A stretch of 64,000 bases of DNA from Methylobacterium sp. Leaf91. Its GTDB lineage: Bacteria; Pseudomonadota; Alphaproteobacteria; Rhizobiales; Beijerinckiaceae. This document shows positions 44,169 to 53,437 of this stretch, one piece after another; position 1 is the first letter of the stretch, and every line of letters starts with the position of its first letter. Below the pieces are notes generated by a model. It did no database searches. It was not told where the DNA came from and saw nothing but the letters and a program-made list of their open reading frames with translations. The position numbers were made by a program, and so were the translations under genes. The stretch is taken from NCBI RefSeq assembly GCF_001422815.1, contig NZ_LMMP01000012.1, positions 303,433-367,432 of the forward strand, in the 5' to 3' direction.

Positions 44169-45722
44169 ATGCGGAAGATCCAATTTCCGCATCCTAACTG
44201 GACCAGTTCGACGACGACCCGGCGCCGCCCTCCCCTTCCTCTCCAACTCGCCCTCGACCCGCCGCCGGCCGGCGGACCCCATCGAGCGGAGACGAGCCTG
44301 CACGGGCGCGTGCGGGAAGCCGTACGCAACGCGATCCTGTCGGGCCGTCTGCCGCCGGGAGAGCGCCTGCCCTCCTCCCGCAGTCTCGCGGAGGATCTCG
44401 GCTGCGCACGCGGCACGATCCTCCTCGCCATCGAGCAGCTCGTGGCCGAGGGCTACCTCACCACGCGTGCGGGCTCCGGCACCCGCGTCGCCGAGACCCT
44501 GCCCGACGACCTCCTCGTCCCACGCAATCCGGGCTCCCCCGCCCGCCCCTCGCCCGCGACGGCGGTGCTCTCGCGCCGCGGGGCCGCCATGGCCTCGGCA
44601 CGGGGCGACGCCCCTCCGATCCCCGACGCCTTCGCCCTCGGCCGTCCCGCCCTCGATGCGTTTCCACGTGAAACCTGGGCGCGCCTGCTCCAGGCCGAAT
44701 GGCGGGCCGGCCCTCCCAGCCTGCTCCATCCCCTGGGCGAGCCGCGTCTGCGCCGGGCCCTGGCCGCCTATCTGTCGGCCGGGCGCGGGGTCGCCTGTCA
44801 CGAGGAGGCGGTGATCGTCACGAGCAGCATCCGCCAGAGCCTCCGCCTCCTGGCCGAGCTTCTGCTCGAGCCCGGCGAGGCGGCGTATCTGGAGGAGCCA
44901 GGCTTTCCCGGCCTCGCCCATGCCCTGCGGTCGGCGGGCCTGCGCACGGTCCCGGTGCCCTGCGACGCGGCGGGATTCTCGATCGCGCGGGCGCGGTCCA
45001 TCGATCCCGGAGCGCGGCTGGCGGTGGTCACACCGGCCCAGGGCCATCCCCTTGGTGCCACGATGAGCCTGGAGAACCGCCTCGCCCTCCTCGCCTGGGC
45101 GGAGGCGCAGGGTGGCTGGATCGTCGAGGACGATTACGACGGCGAGTACCGCTATGCCGGGCGGCCGCTGGCACCGCTCCACGCCCTCGACCGGGCCGGA
45201 CGCGTTCTTTACGTCGGCAGCGTCTCGAAGGTGCTCATGCCGGCCCTGCAGATGAGCTACCTCGTCCTGCCGGAAACCCTGGTGGAGCCCGTCCGCCGCG
45301 CCCTCACGGGCAGCGGAGGCTTCGCCTCGATCCTCGGACAGGGCGCGCTGGCCCACTTCATCGACGAGGGCCATTTCGGCGCGCATCTGCGCCGGACGCG
45401 GCGTCTCTACGGGCAGCGACAGGCCGCCCTCGTCGCGGCAGCCCGCGATCTCCTCGGCGGGCTGCTGGAGGTGCCGCCCCGCGACGGCGGCATGCATCTG
45501 GTGGCCCGGCCCCCGGCCGGGGCGGCCTTCGACGATCTCGCGGCGGTGGAAGCCTGCGCGCGTGCCGGCATCGCCACGACGGCGCTCTCGCCGCATTTCG
45601 CCGATCCGGTGCGCGCCGAGCAGGGGCTGCTTCTCGGCTATGCCTGCGTGCCGGAGCGTGCCGTCCCCCTGGCCGTGAAACGGATGGCCGAGGCGCTGAA
45701 GCCGAGAGGAGGCAAGGCCTGA
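44169..45722 (+). CDS. MocR/GntR-family PLP-dependent regulator
   Basis: A 517-aa MocR-type regulator. The GntR winged HTH at about 40-110 has LSGRLPPGERLPSSRSLAED and LGCARGTILLAIEQLVAEGY. It is fused to an aminotransferase-like domain with the PLP-lysine at residue 354 (YVGSVSKVLMPALQMSY) and EDDYDGEYRY. Members use PLP or aminoacyl-PLP as ligand. With the paiB-GNAT operon starting 54 bp away in the opposite direction, it very probably controls it. Confidence 0.9.
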   Translation: MRKIQFPHPNWTSSTTTRRRPPLPLQLALDPPPAGGPHRAETSLHGRVREAVRNAILSGRLPPGERLPSSRSLAEDLGCARGTILLAIEQLVAEGYLTTRAGSGTRVAETLPDDLLVPRNPGSPARPSPATAVLSRRGAAMASARGDAPPIPDAFALGRPALDAFPRETWARLLQAEWRAGPPSLLHPLGEPRLRRALAAYLSAGRGVACHEEAVIVTSSIRQSLRLLAELLLEPGEAAYLEEPGFPGLAHALRSAGLRTVPVPCDAAGFSIARARSIDPGARLAVVTPAQGHPLGATMSLENRLALLAWAEAQGGWIVEDDYDGEYRYAGRPLAPLHALDRAGRVLYVGSVSKVLMPALQMSYLVLPETLVEPVRRALTGSGGFASILGQGALAHFIDEGHFGAHLRRTRRLYGQRQAALVAAARDLLGGLLEVPPRDGGMHLVARPPAGAAFDDLAAVEACARAGIATTALSPHFADPVRAEQGLLLGYACVPERAVPLAVKRMAEALKPRGGKA

Positions 45723-45965
45723 CGGCGGTGTGCCGGCCTTGTCCCGAGACGGTCGACAGCCGACGCGGATGCCGTCCGCCAAACATTCCGTTCAAGCAAG
45801 CAACTAGCAGAATGGACAGCGGACAATTCATGCAACTCAAGTCATACACGCGCTGCTCTCGAAATCATCGACAGAACTCATTCATCGCATTCATAACATT
45901 TTTAAGCATTCATTATGCGTTTTCGCCGAAAAGATCGAAGCATCTTGGCCGATCAGGGTGCCGGC

Positions 45966-46802
45966 ATGTCTTCCAAGTGGTTCAATACGCTCCGCGCCCG
46001 CATCGTTGCGGTCGCCCTGGCACCGTGTCTCGCCTTCGGAGCCGTGACGGCGATCGCGGTCTCTGATCGGGCGACGCAGCGCAACGAGATGATCCGCGTC
46101 GAGGCGCTGGCCGGCCTCGCCACGCGGATCAGCGCCTTCCTGCACGAGGTCCAGCGCGAGCGCGGCGCGTCGAGCCTGTTCATCGGCTCGAAGGGGAGCC
46201 AGTTCGCGCCCGAACTCGCGGCCCAGCGCGGCCGGACCGATGCCGGCATCCGCGACGTGAGAGCGGCCTTGGACGACCCGGCCTTCGGACGCCGCCGGCA
46301 GGCGCTCGAACAGGATCTGGCTCGGCTGGCGGACCAGCGCCGTCGCATCGACGCGCTGGAACTGGCCGGGCCGCAAGCCGCCGCCTTCTATACCGGACTG
46401 GTCTCGGAAGGCCTCGCCATCGTCCGCGAGATGGCGGGTCTCGTCGGCAATGCCGCCATCGCGGGGCGGGCCTCGGCCTATTCGGCCTTCCTCACCCTGA
46501 AGGAGCAGGCGGGCCAGGAGCGCGCGGCGGGGGCCGCCGCCTTCTCGGCGGGTCGCCTCGACCAGCCGGCCCTCGTCCGGCTCGCCGGCCTGGGCGGCGG
46601 ACAGAGCTCCGCCGAGGCGCGGTTCCGCGCCGGAGCGGAGGCTGACCAGGCGGCTCTGCTCGACGCGGTGGAAGCCTCCGAGGCCGCCCGTGAGACGGCG
46701 CGCCTGCGCAACCTCGCGCTGGACACGGCTTTGGGCGAAAGGTGTCCTTCCGCGACGCGCCGCTCTGGTTCCAGCTCGCGTCGAAGCGGATCGACGGCCT
46801 GA
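45966..46802 (+). pseudogene. Chemoreceptor N-terminal half (NIT sensor), out of frame with its signalling half
   Basis: The frame encodes a membrane helix (LRARIVAVALAPCLAFGAVT) and a helical periplasmic domain (about 35-255). That domain has the nitrate/nitrite-sensing (NIT) hallmark LHEVQRERGASSLFIGSKGS and the second half YSAFLTLKEQAGQERAAGAA. Similarity stops near 46740, where the frame runs into low-complexity Ser/Arg. The continuation ([20 protein letters not shown]) is found in another frame from 46742. Loss of one base near 46731-46742 explains this: either real inactivation or a sequencing error. Confidence 0.75.
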
Positions 46803-47998
46803 AGGGGGTCGAGGACCGCCTGAGCGCCGATCTGGTCGCCGCCGCCGCCGCGAACCGGACGGGGGCGGAGAGCGCGCTGCTGGCCTGGCTGGTCGCCGGC
46901 CTCGCCACCTTTCTGCTCTCCGTAAGCCTCGCCTTCGGGCTGGGCGGAGCCATCGCCCGGCCGCTGACCCGGATGGCCTCGGTGCTCGATGCGATCGGCC
47001 GGGGGGAGGAGGATGTCGCCGTGCCCCAGGGCGGCCCGCGCGAGGTCAGGGCCCTGTCGAAGGCGGCGGAAGCCTTCCGCGACAGCGTCGTCGAGCGCCG
47101 GCTGCATCGCGCCGAGCAGGAGCGCCTGGCGGCCTCGGTGGCGGCTCGGCAGCGGCAGGCCGTACTCAGCCTCGCCGACGAACTCGAAGCGGCGGTGGGC
47201 GGCATCGTCGTCACGGTCTCGTCCTCGGCGACCGAGCTTCAGGCCACCGCCCGCAGCATGAGCGCCACGGCGACGCAGACGGCGGCCCAATCCACCAGCG
47301 TCGCCGCGGCGGCCGAGGAGGCGGCGGCCAATGTCGGCACCGTGGCGGCGGCGGCCGAGGAACTCGGCGCCTCGGTGAGCGAGATCAGCCGGCAGGTCGA
47401 CGGCTCGGCCGAGCTAGCCCGCCGGGCGGTCAGCGAAGCGAACCGGACGGCCGACCTCGTCCAGGCGCTCGACGGCTCGGTCTCCCGCATCGGCGACGTG
47501 GTCGTCCTGATCTCGCAGATCGCCGGCCAGACCAATCTTCTGGCGCTCAACGCCACGATCGAGGCGGCGCGGGCCGGCGAGGCCGGTCGCGGCTTCGCGG
47601 TGGTCGCCGCGGAGGTCAAGGAACTCGCCAACCAGACCGCGCGGGCCACCGACGAGATCGGCCGGCAGATCGGCCTGATCCAGGGGGCGACCGGCGAGGC
47701 GGTCAGCGCCATCGGCGACATCACCGCCCGCATCCGCGAAATCGACGTCGTGGCGACCAGCATAGCCGCGGCGGTGGAGCAGCAGGGCGCGGCGACCCAG
47801 GAAATCGTCCGCAACGTCGCGGAAGCCTCGAGCGGAACGAGCGAAGTGACCGCGAATATCGGCGGCGTCGCCCAGGCCTCCGAGGAGACCGGCGCGGCGG
47901 CGAGCCAGGTGCTTTCGGCCGCCGCCGAACTGTCCTGCCAGGCGGACCGCCTCGGCAGCGACGTCGCCCGCTTCCTCGCGACCGTGCGGGCTGCCTGA
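46742..47998 (+). CDS. Methyl-accepting chemotaxis protein, HAMP and signalling half
   Basis: A 418-aa frame from a GTG. It starts with the end of a NIT sensor domain, then a second membrane helix ([20 protein letters not shown]), a HAMP domain ([20 protein letters not shown]) and the MCP signalling domain. The hairpin tip is intact: [20 protein letters not shown] then [20 protein letters not shown]. No CheR-binding pentapeptide is at the C-terminus. On its own it could only be a sensor-less receptor; with the upstream half it would be a normal NIT-type chemoreceptor of about 677 aa. Confidence 0.85.
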   Translation: MSFRDAPLWFQLASKRIDGLKGVEDRLSADLVAAAAANRTGAESALLAWLVAGLATFLLSVSLAFGLGGAIARPLTRMASVLDAIGRGEEDVAVPQGGPREVRALSKAAEAFRDSVVERRLHRAEQERLAASVAARQRQAVLSLADELEAAVGGIVVTVSSSATELQATARSMSATATQTAAQSTSVAAAAEEAAANVGTVAAAAEELGASVSEISRQVDGSAELARRAVSEANRTADLVQALDGSVSRIGDVVVLISQIAGQTNLLALNATIEAARAGEAGRGFAVVAAEVKELANQTARATDEIGRQIGLIQGATGEAVSAIGDITARIREIDVVATSIAAAVEQQGAATQEIVRNVAEASSGTSEVTANIGGVAQASEETGAAASQVLSAAAELSCQADRLGSDVARFLATVRAA

Positions 47999-48106
47999 GG
48001 GGGCGGGCCCGTCTTCCCGGGGGCGCATCGCGGCATCGTCGTTGGGGCGGGCGCGAAAAGCGGGTATCCTGTGCCGGCAATCAGATGGACAGCCCCAGGA
48101 CGCGCG

Positions 48107-48553
48107 ATGGACAAGGACCCGACACATTCCAGCACGGCCGCCCATGCGGTGTTCGACGTCGCCGCCGCTGTGGCGACCCTGCCGGAGGCCTGTTCCACCA
48201 TGGTGGCCGACCATCGCTTCGTCGACGTTCCGGCGGCGAGCGCGCGGGTGTTCCGGGTCTATTCGCCGACGCCGCCGCACAGCCACGCCTCCTGCGACGA
48301 GTATCTCTACGTGCTCTCCGGCCGCTGCATGATGAAGTTCGCCGACGAGCCGGCCGTCGAGGTCGGGCCGGGCAAGCTGGTGATGTTCCAGCGCGGCGTG
48401 GTGCATTCGGTGCCGGAGATCCTGGAGGAGCCGATGGTGTTCCTCTCCGTCGACACGCCCCGCCGCGAACCACGCGACATCCGCTTCGTCTCGGACGGCA
48501 CCGGCACGCCCGACAGCTTCATGCGCCAATCGCAGCAGGCCCAGCAGCAATAG
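48107..48553 (+). CDS. Cupin-domain protein
   Basis: A 148-aa single cupin. Motif 1 is YSPTPPHSHASCDEYLYVLS then GRCMMKF, and motif 2 is VGPGKLVMFQRGVVHSVPE. The metal ligands His, His, Glu and His are in place. A Gln-rich tail (SQQAQQQ) ends the protein. The substrate is unknown. It is the last gene before the 260-bp repeat array. Start MDKDPTHSSTAAH is preferred over an ATG 12 codons earlier. Confidence 0.8.
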   Translation: MDKDPTHSSTAAHAVFDVAAAVATLPEACSTMVADHRFVDVPAASARVFRVYSPTPPHSHASCDEYLYVLSGRCMMKFADEPAVEVGPGKLVMFQRGVVHSVPEILEEPMVFLSVDTPRREPRDIRFVSDGTGTPDSFMRQSQQAQQQ

Positions 48554-48564
48554 GGAACGCGCCC

Positions 48565-49294
48565 CCCCTCTCCCCGCCGGGCGGGGAGAGAACGTCGTCC
48601 TCCCCTCGTCGGGAGGCGACGTGAGCCCGGCAGGGCGAGGGTGAGGGGGTATCTCCGGGTATGGCTCCACCGGCCGCGCCCCCTCACCCTCGGCTGCCGC
48701 CTCGCCGCGCTCCCCAACGAGGGGGAGACGCGGCCCTCTCCCCGCGCGCGGGGAGAGGGGAATGCGCGCCGGCCTTCGAGCCCAACAGTCTGAGGGCACG
48801 TCCCTATTCGGAAATGGCTGGTCCCCCTCTCCCCGCCAGGCGGGGAGAGGACGTCGTCCTCCCCTTGCCGGGAGGCGGCGTGAGCCCGGCAGGGCGAGGG
48901 TGAGGGGGTGTTTTCGGATGCGGCTCCTTCGGACGCGCCCCCTCACCGTCGGCTGCCGCCTCGCCGCGCTCCCCAACGAGGGGGAGACGCGGCCCTCTCC
49001 CCGCAGGCGGGGAGAGGGGAATGCGCGCCGGCCTTCGAGTCCAACAGTCTGAGGGCACGTCCCTATTCAAAAGAGGCGGGGTTCCCCCTCTCCCCGCGGG
49101 CGGGGAGAGGACGTCGTCCTCCCCTCGTCGGGAGGCGACGTGAGCCCGTCAGGGCGAGGGTGAGGGGGTATCTCCGGATGTAACCCGTTCGGCCAAGCCC
49201 CCTCACCCTCGGCTACCGCCTCGCCGCGCTCCCCAACGAGGGGGAGACGCGGCCCTCTCCCCGCGCGCGGGGAGAGGGGAATGCGCGCTGGCCT
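48565..49294. repeat. Array of about 2.8 copies of a 260-bp palindrome-rich repeat
   Basis: Three copies begin near 48565, 48824 and 49083 (shared landmark CGGGGAGAG at 48582, 48841 and 49101, so periods of 259 and 260). Each holds several inverted repeats (CTCTCCCCGCC/GGCGGGGAGAG; CGTCCTCCCCTCGTCGGGAGG). The first two copies carry a tail containing CAACAGTCTGAGGGCACGTC. Copies differ at few positions. The third lacks the tail and ends inside the PepSY gene. No coding frame is credible here; it is a REP/BIME-like dispersed element. Confidence 0.85.
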
Positions 49295-50708
49295 TCGGGC
49301 CGATCCGCCGCCAGCCGATGACGAGCCCTGTGATCACCAAGGCTCCGGCGAGCAGGTTCAGCAGCCATTGTGCCGCGTCCCTCGCCGGCGGGTGGCCGAC
49401 GAGGACCGGCAGGTCGAGGCGGTGGAGCGCTGTGAACAGCCAGCGGTTGACGCGGCCGGAGCGGTCGAGCCGGTTGAGGATCTCGCCGCTCCGCGGGTCG
49501 ACATGCAGCCAAGTCGCGGCGGGATCGGCAAAGCGCAGGCGCAGGATGGGGAGCGTCCCGCTCGTGAGGGGCGACCAGTAGAGGTCGTGGGTGTCGAGGC
49601 GCTCGACGCCCTCCAGCCTCGCGCCCGCCATCGCGAGACCGGCCGCCGCCGCGATCCGGGCGGTCGAGGGCGCGTCTCCGATCGCCCGTTTGCCGGTGCG
49701 GTCGATCCCCATCGCGACCCAGTGTCCGCCGATCCGCGCGAGATGCAGGCCGAGGGGCGCATCGGCGGCCAACGCGCGTAGGCTCCCGGTCGTGAGGCCG
49801 ACAGGGTTGTCCGCCCCGGCATAGGCCTCGCGCAGGTCGGCGGTCGGCGCGAGGGAGGTGAACCAGCGGTTCGGGTTCATCGAGAGCCAGCCGCTGAGGA
49901 TGAAGGTGGTGAGGCCGATCCCGCCGATAAGCCCGGCGAAATGGTGCCAGCGCGCCATCCCGCGATAGGGCGTGACGCGCCCTCGCGCGTAGCGCCGCCT
50001 CAGGCGCAGGCGCCAGATCCCCAGGACGAGGCCGGTGAGCGCCGTGAAGGCGGCGATGCCGGAGATCCAGAGCACAACATCGCGCCAGAGATCGGCGCGA
50101 GCGCGCAGCGGCGTGAGATAGACCCAGTGGGTGACGGCGCCGACCCAGTTCCAGCCGCGCTCGAACCGCGTCGTGTCGAGGACGATCTCCCCCGTCCGTT
50201 GCGAGACGTAGAGTTCGGTGCCGGCCGCGTCGTTCAACGCGACCTTGTGGAAGGACCGCAGGGGATCGTAGCGCGCCGTCACCGTCCATTGGTCACGCGC
50301 GACCTCCTCCACGGACGCGCCGGGACCGGCCCCGGTGAGGCGCCGGGCCGCCTCGGCATCGACCGGCCCGGCCGGCGCGCCGGTCCGCGCCGAGAGGGTG
50401 ATGCGGCGGCCATCGCAGGACGACATCCGGTAGACCGGCTCGTCGCCGCGCATTTCCAGGTCGAGGCTGCGGGGCATCCGGGTCTCGCCCAACTGGGCCA
50501 GCGCCTCGTCCGGCGAGACCGCGACCGCCTCCCACGCCATCGGGCGAAGACGCGCGAGGCGCTCCGTCTCCGTCAAGCTCGGAAACGGCACATAGAGCAT
50601 CACCAGCCCGGAGCCGATCCAGAGGGCGAAGAGCAGCCCGGTTCCGATGCCCAGCCAGCGATGGCCGAGGACCAGCCACCGCTTGCCCTGCTTGAACAGG
50701 CTCACCAC
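49203..50708 (-). CDS. PepSY-domain inner-membrane protein of TonB-receptor locus
   Basis: A 501-aa PepSY-associated transmembrane protein with four or so helices (WLGIGTGLLFALWIGSGLVM; VVLWISGIAAFTALTGLVLG; HHFAGLIGGIGLTTFILSGW; LLNLLAGALVITGLVIGWRR). PepSY repeats lie between them (ASVEEVARDQWTVTARYDPL; TWLHVDPRSGEILNRLDRSG). This type often accompanies siderophore or heme TonB receptors and may reduce or release the metal at the inner membrane. It overlaps the receptor gene by 7 bp. The last 27 or so codons (HSPLPARGERAASPPRWGAR and onward) are encoded by the 260-bp repeat and are not family sequence. Confidence 0.85.
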   Translation of the reverse strand: MVSLFKQGKRWLVLGHRWLGIGTGLLFALWIGSGLVMLYVPFPSLTETERLARLRPMAWEAVAVSPDEALAQLGETRMPRSLDLEMRGDEPVYRMSSCDGRRITLSARTGAPAGPVDAEAARRLTGAGPGASVEEVARDQWTVTARYDPLRSFHKVALNDAAGTELYVSQRTGEIVLDTTRFERGWNWVGAVTHWVYLTPLRARADLWRDVVLWISGIAAFTALTGLVLGIWRLRLRRRYARGRVTPYRGMARWHHFAGLIGGIGLTTFILSGWLSMNPNRWFTSLAPTADLREAYAGADNPVGLTTGSLRALAADAPLGLHLARIGGHWVAMGIDRTGKRAIGDAPSTARIAAAAGLAMAGARLEGVERLDTHDLYWSPLTSGTLPILRLRFADPAATWLHVDPRSGEILNRLDRSGRVNRWLFTALHRLDLPVLVGHPPARDAAQWLLNLLAGALVITGLVIGWRRIGPKASAHSPLPARGERAASPPRWGARRGGSRG

Positions 50709-52903
50709 GCGACGCTGTAGGCGACCTCGAACGAGCGCGGGCGCCCGAGGATCCAGTTGGTGCCGATCCCGTCCACGGCGTTGCCGCTGATCGCGTAGGT
50801 TGTATCGAACAGATTGTAGACGCGAAGGCTCAGGCGCGAGGCCGGGGTGACCTGATGGTCGAGGCCGAGATGGGCCAGGGTGTAGTCGGGCCGCGGCGCG
50901 GTGTTGGAGAAGTCGCTGAAGACCCGGCCGACATTCTGCAGCCCGATGCGGGCCTCCCAGTCACGGGCGAAGGCCCAATTGAGCCAGACATTGGCGACGC
51001 GCTCGGGCACGTCGATGGGCTGGTTGCCCGCATAGGACACCGCCCCCTCCCGGAACTCGTCGTATTGCGCGTGGAGCAAGGCGAGGTTGGCGTCGATGCG
51101 CCAGCCATCGGGCAGGCGCAGGGCGAGCGCCCCCTCCACCCCGTGCGAGGATTGCCGGCCGACCTGGGTCGAGACATTGGGCTGGCCCGGCACCGCCGAG
51201 ATCAGGTTGTCCTTGACGATGCGGTAGCCAGCCACCGTCCATTCGAGGGCGCCGTTCAGCGCGAGGCCCTTGGCCCCGACCTCGATCTGTTCGCCGGTGG
51301 AGAGGTCGAAATTGGCGTTCGTTTGCGACAGGCTGATGAGGCTCCCCACCGGATCGGTGGCGGTGGCGTATTGCACGTAGAGGGCCGAATCCGGCGTCGG
51401 GTTGTAGACGAGGCCGAACCGGTAGCTCAGGGCCTCGAACGAGCGCGCGAAGGTGTCGCCGGTCTGCAGGTTGCGGCGGTGCAGGGTCGGCGCATCGAAA
51501 CGCATTCCGGTGAGGAAGGAGAGTTGGTCGCTGAGGATCAGCCGGTTCTCGGCGAAGACAGAGGCCTGGTTGGTGCTGGTGGCATAGGCCGGGCTGGCGC
51601 GGCCATTGGCCGGGAACAGGCCCGGATCGTAGGTGAACGGATCGACGCTGGTGACGAGGCCGCCGCCTGCGCTGGAGAAGTTGTTGGTGTGGCGGAAATC
51701 CACGTGGTTGACGTCGAACCCGATGGCGAACTCGTTGCGGAAGCCGAACAGGTTGCCCTTGAACGCCGCGTCGAAGCGGTTCCCGACCTGCTCTTGGTTG
51801 TGGTAGATTTCAAGGTAGTCGGACCTGTCGATCCGTCCCGTACCGCTATTGAACCGGTACTGCTCCACATCGAGCCAGTGGCGACGGCTCTGCAGCCGGT
51901 AGGCGGTGTTCCGGATGGTGATGTCGGCGCTCGGCGTCCACTCGGTCTTGAGCTGAGTCCAGTTATCGGCCCAGACGATCTTCGCGCCGTCGACATTGTA
52001 GTTGTTGTTGCGCAGGGACTGGACGATCCGGCCATTGACCAGCGGCGTGCCCCAGTAGCGCGCGGGCTCCTGGTAGCCGAGATCGTGGCTGAGCGTGACG
52101 GCGAGATCGGGGTTGAGCTGGAACAGCAGCGCGCCCGAGACCGCGAGGTTGCGGAAATCCCCGTTCGGGCTGGTCCAGCCGCCGTCGCGGTTGCCGCTGA
52201 CATTGAGGCGGTAGGCCACCGCATCGCCGATGGGACCGCCGAGATCGACGGCGAGGCGCGCGAGCCCGTCCGACCCGGTGGCGGCGCGGGCGGCATGGAT
52301 CGGCGTGAAGCTCGGTTTCTTCGAGACCACGTTGACCACGCCGCCGATGGCGCCGTCGCCATAGAGGACGGAGGCCGGGCCGCGCAGCACCTCGATCCGC
52401 TCCACGTTCCAGGTGTCGAACGGGAAGGTCACCGTGCCGGCGCCCACGAACAGCCGCGTGCCGTCATAGAGCTGCTGGATCGAGTTCGGGCCGGCGAAGC
52501 CCCGGCTGGAGAAGGCGCCGTTGCCGTTGCCCGGCGACGCGATGGTGGTGATGCCGGTGGCGTTCTGCGTCACCGCCTCGACCACCGTGTTCTGGCCCCG
52601 GATTCGGGCGGTCTCGCCGCTGATGACATCGATACTGGCGGGGGTCTCCAGCGGCGTCAGGCCGAGGCGACTGGCGCTGCGAGAGGGGGTCGAGAGGTTG
52701 AGCCCGACCGGGTTGGCGCGAGTCAGGCCGACCCCGCTCCCCTCCACGGTGAGCTGGTCGAGGGTGACGGCATTCTGGCCGATGGAATCCTGGGCGCGGA
52801 CCTCGCCCGCGAGCAGGGTCGAGCCGAGGAGTGACGCGAGGAAAGCGGTGGCGCGGGCCGGGGAGATTCGCCCGGGGGCGCGGTGGGTGACCTGTGTGGG
52901 CAT
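50702..52903 (-). CDS. TonB-dependent outer-membrane receptor
   Basis: A 733-aa siderophore-type receptor. A signal peptide near 15-37 (ATAFLASLLGSTLLAGEVRA) precedes the plug domain with TPASIDVISGETARIRGQNT and NVERIEVLRGPASVLYGDGA, and a 22-strand barrel ends SFEVAYSVAW with the terminal aromatic. Annotation as a ferric-siderophore receptor would be the default. But a Zur-box-like palindrome sits 60-80 bp upstream and a cobalamin riboswitch about 310 bp upstream, so zinc, zincophore or cobalamin uptake are real alternatives. It is co-transcribed with the PepSY gene. Confidence 0.88.
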   Translation of the reverse strand: MPTQVTHRAPGRISPARATAFLASLLGSTLLAGEVRAQDSIGQNAVTLDQLTVEGSGVGLTRANPVGLNLSTPSRSASRLGLTPLETPASIDVISGETARIRGQNTVVEAVTQNATGITTIASPGNGNGAFSSRGFAGPNSIQQLYDGTRLFVGAGTVTFPFDTWNVERIEVLRGPASVLYGDGAIGGVVNVVSKKPSFTPIHAARAATGSDGLARLAVDLGGPIGDAVAYRLNVSGNRDGGWTSPNGDFRNLAVSGALLFQLNPDLAVTLSHDLGYQEPARYWGTPLVNGRIVQSLRNNNYNVDGAKIVWADNWTQLKTEWTPSADITIRNTAYRLQSRRHWLDVEQYRFNSGTGRIDRSDYLEIYHNQEQVGNRFDAAFKGNLFGFRNEFAIGFDVNHVDFRHTNNFSSAGGGLVTSVDPFTYDPGLFPANGRASPAYATSTNQASVFAENRLILSDQLSFLTGMRFDAPTLHRRNLQTGDTFARSFEALSYRFGLVYNPTPDSALYVQYATATDPVGSLISLSQTNANFDLSTGEQIEVGAKGLALNGALEWTVAGYRIVKDNLISAVPGQPNVSTQVGRQSSHGVEGALALRLPDGWRIDANLALLHAQYDEFREGAVSYAGNQPIDVPERVANVWLNWAFARDWEARIGLQNVGRVFSDFSNTAPRPDYTLAHLGLDHQVTPASRLSLRVYNLFDTTYAISGNAVDGIGTNWILGRPRSFEVAYSVAW

Positions 52904-52961
52904 GTTCGTTTTGGCAAACCGGAGTGACCGCTGGCCGAATGCCGCGCCCCCTCTGCTAGAT

Positions 52962-52985
52962 CGTATGTTATAACGTTACAATACG
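52962..52985. promoter_or_regulatory. Zur-box-like palindrome upstream of TonB receptor
   Basis: Outer arms CGTAT / ATACG flank the core ATGTTATAACGT. The core is close to the alphaproteobacterial Zur operator (ATGTTATAACAT). It is located 59-82 bp before the receptor ATG, where a repressor would cover the promoter. Confidence 0.5.
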
Positions 52986-53210
52986 TCGAACCGGGCAAAA
53001 TGCCTGCGCGGAGGACCAAACGGTCTCGCCGAGGGCAAGATGTGGAGCGAGTCTGCAATGGAAGGAACAGGGACGATCGGGCATCGCGGGCGAACGGCAG
53101 GCGCGGCTCAGCGCAGTGGCACGTCACCGCGAACGAAGCCGATCCCCACGCGAGCGCGGGCCCCGACACCCCACCAGGACACCCCGCCCGATGCGTTTCG
53201 CGTGTGACCA

Positions 53211-53342
53211 CGACTGACGGCAGGTCTCCTGGCTCGCGGGTCGACGCCCTCTCATCGGGGCAGCCGCGGCATCGGGCTCAAGACCCTCACCGCGTTCCCT
53301 TTTGATCCCCCGAAGGGGAACCGTCATCGTCAGGCTAGTCGA
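53211..53342 (-). promoter_or_regulatory. Cobalamin riboswitch
   Basis: Read on the minus strand, the RNA shows the closing stem CTGACG / CGTCAG, then AAAAGGGAACGCGGTG. GCCGCGGCTGCCCC follows, and the B12 box AGCCAGGAGACCTGCC lies at 53218-53234. These are the conserved blocks of the adenosylcobalamin aptamer, in the right order and spacing. The next gene downstream is the TonB receptor 308 nt away; no other gene lies between. Confidence 0.9.
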
Positions 53343-53382
53343 GGGCGAGAGACCGCGTCAACGACGTCACGGCAACAGCCCA

Positions 53383-53414
53383 AAAGAAAAGCCCCGGATC
53401 TTTCGATCCGGGGC
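53383..53414 (-). terminator. Rho-independent terminator of the second TonB receptor gene
   Basis: On the minus strand GCCCCGGATC-GAAA-GATCCGGGGC is followed by TTTTCTTTT. It is 24 bp after the stop of the receptor gene and isolates it from the riboswitch unit. Confidence 0.9.
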
Positions 53415-53437
53415 CGATCTCATTGGATGCGTATCGC

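Noticed and set aside
43476..45782. A 768-codon open frame on the minus strand
   Set aside because: Only its last 212 codons are PaiB. The rest is antisense to the MocR gene and is open because of GC-rich codon bias; it has no protein-like features.
48565..49294. CRISPR array
   Set aside because: Repeat period is 260 bp, copies are nearly identical throughout, there are no unique spacers, and no cas gene is near.
50855..52834. 659-codon plus-strand frame opposite the TonB receptor
   Set aside because: Mirror of a real receptor frame; composition is typical of antisense GC-rich reading and no domain is visible.
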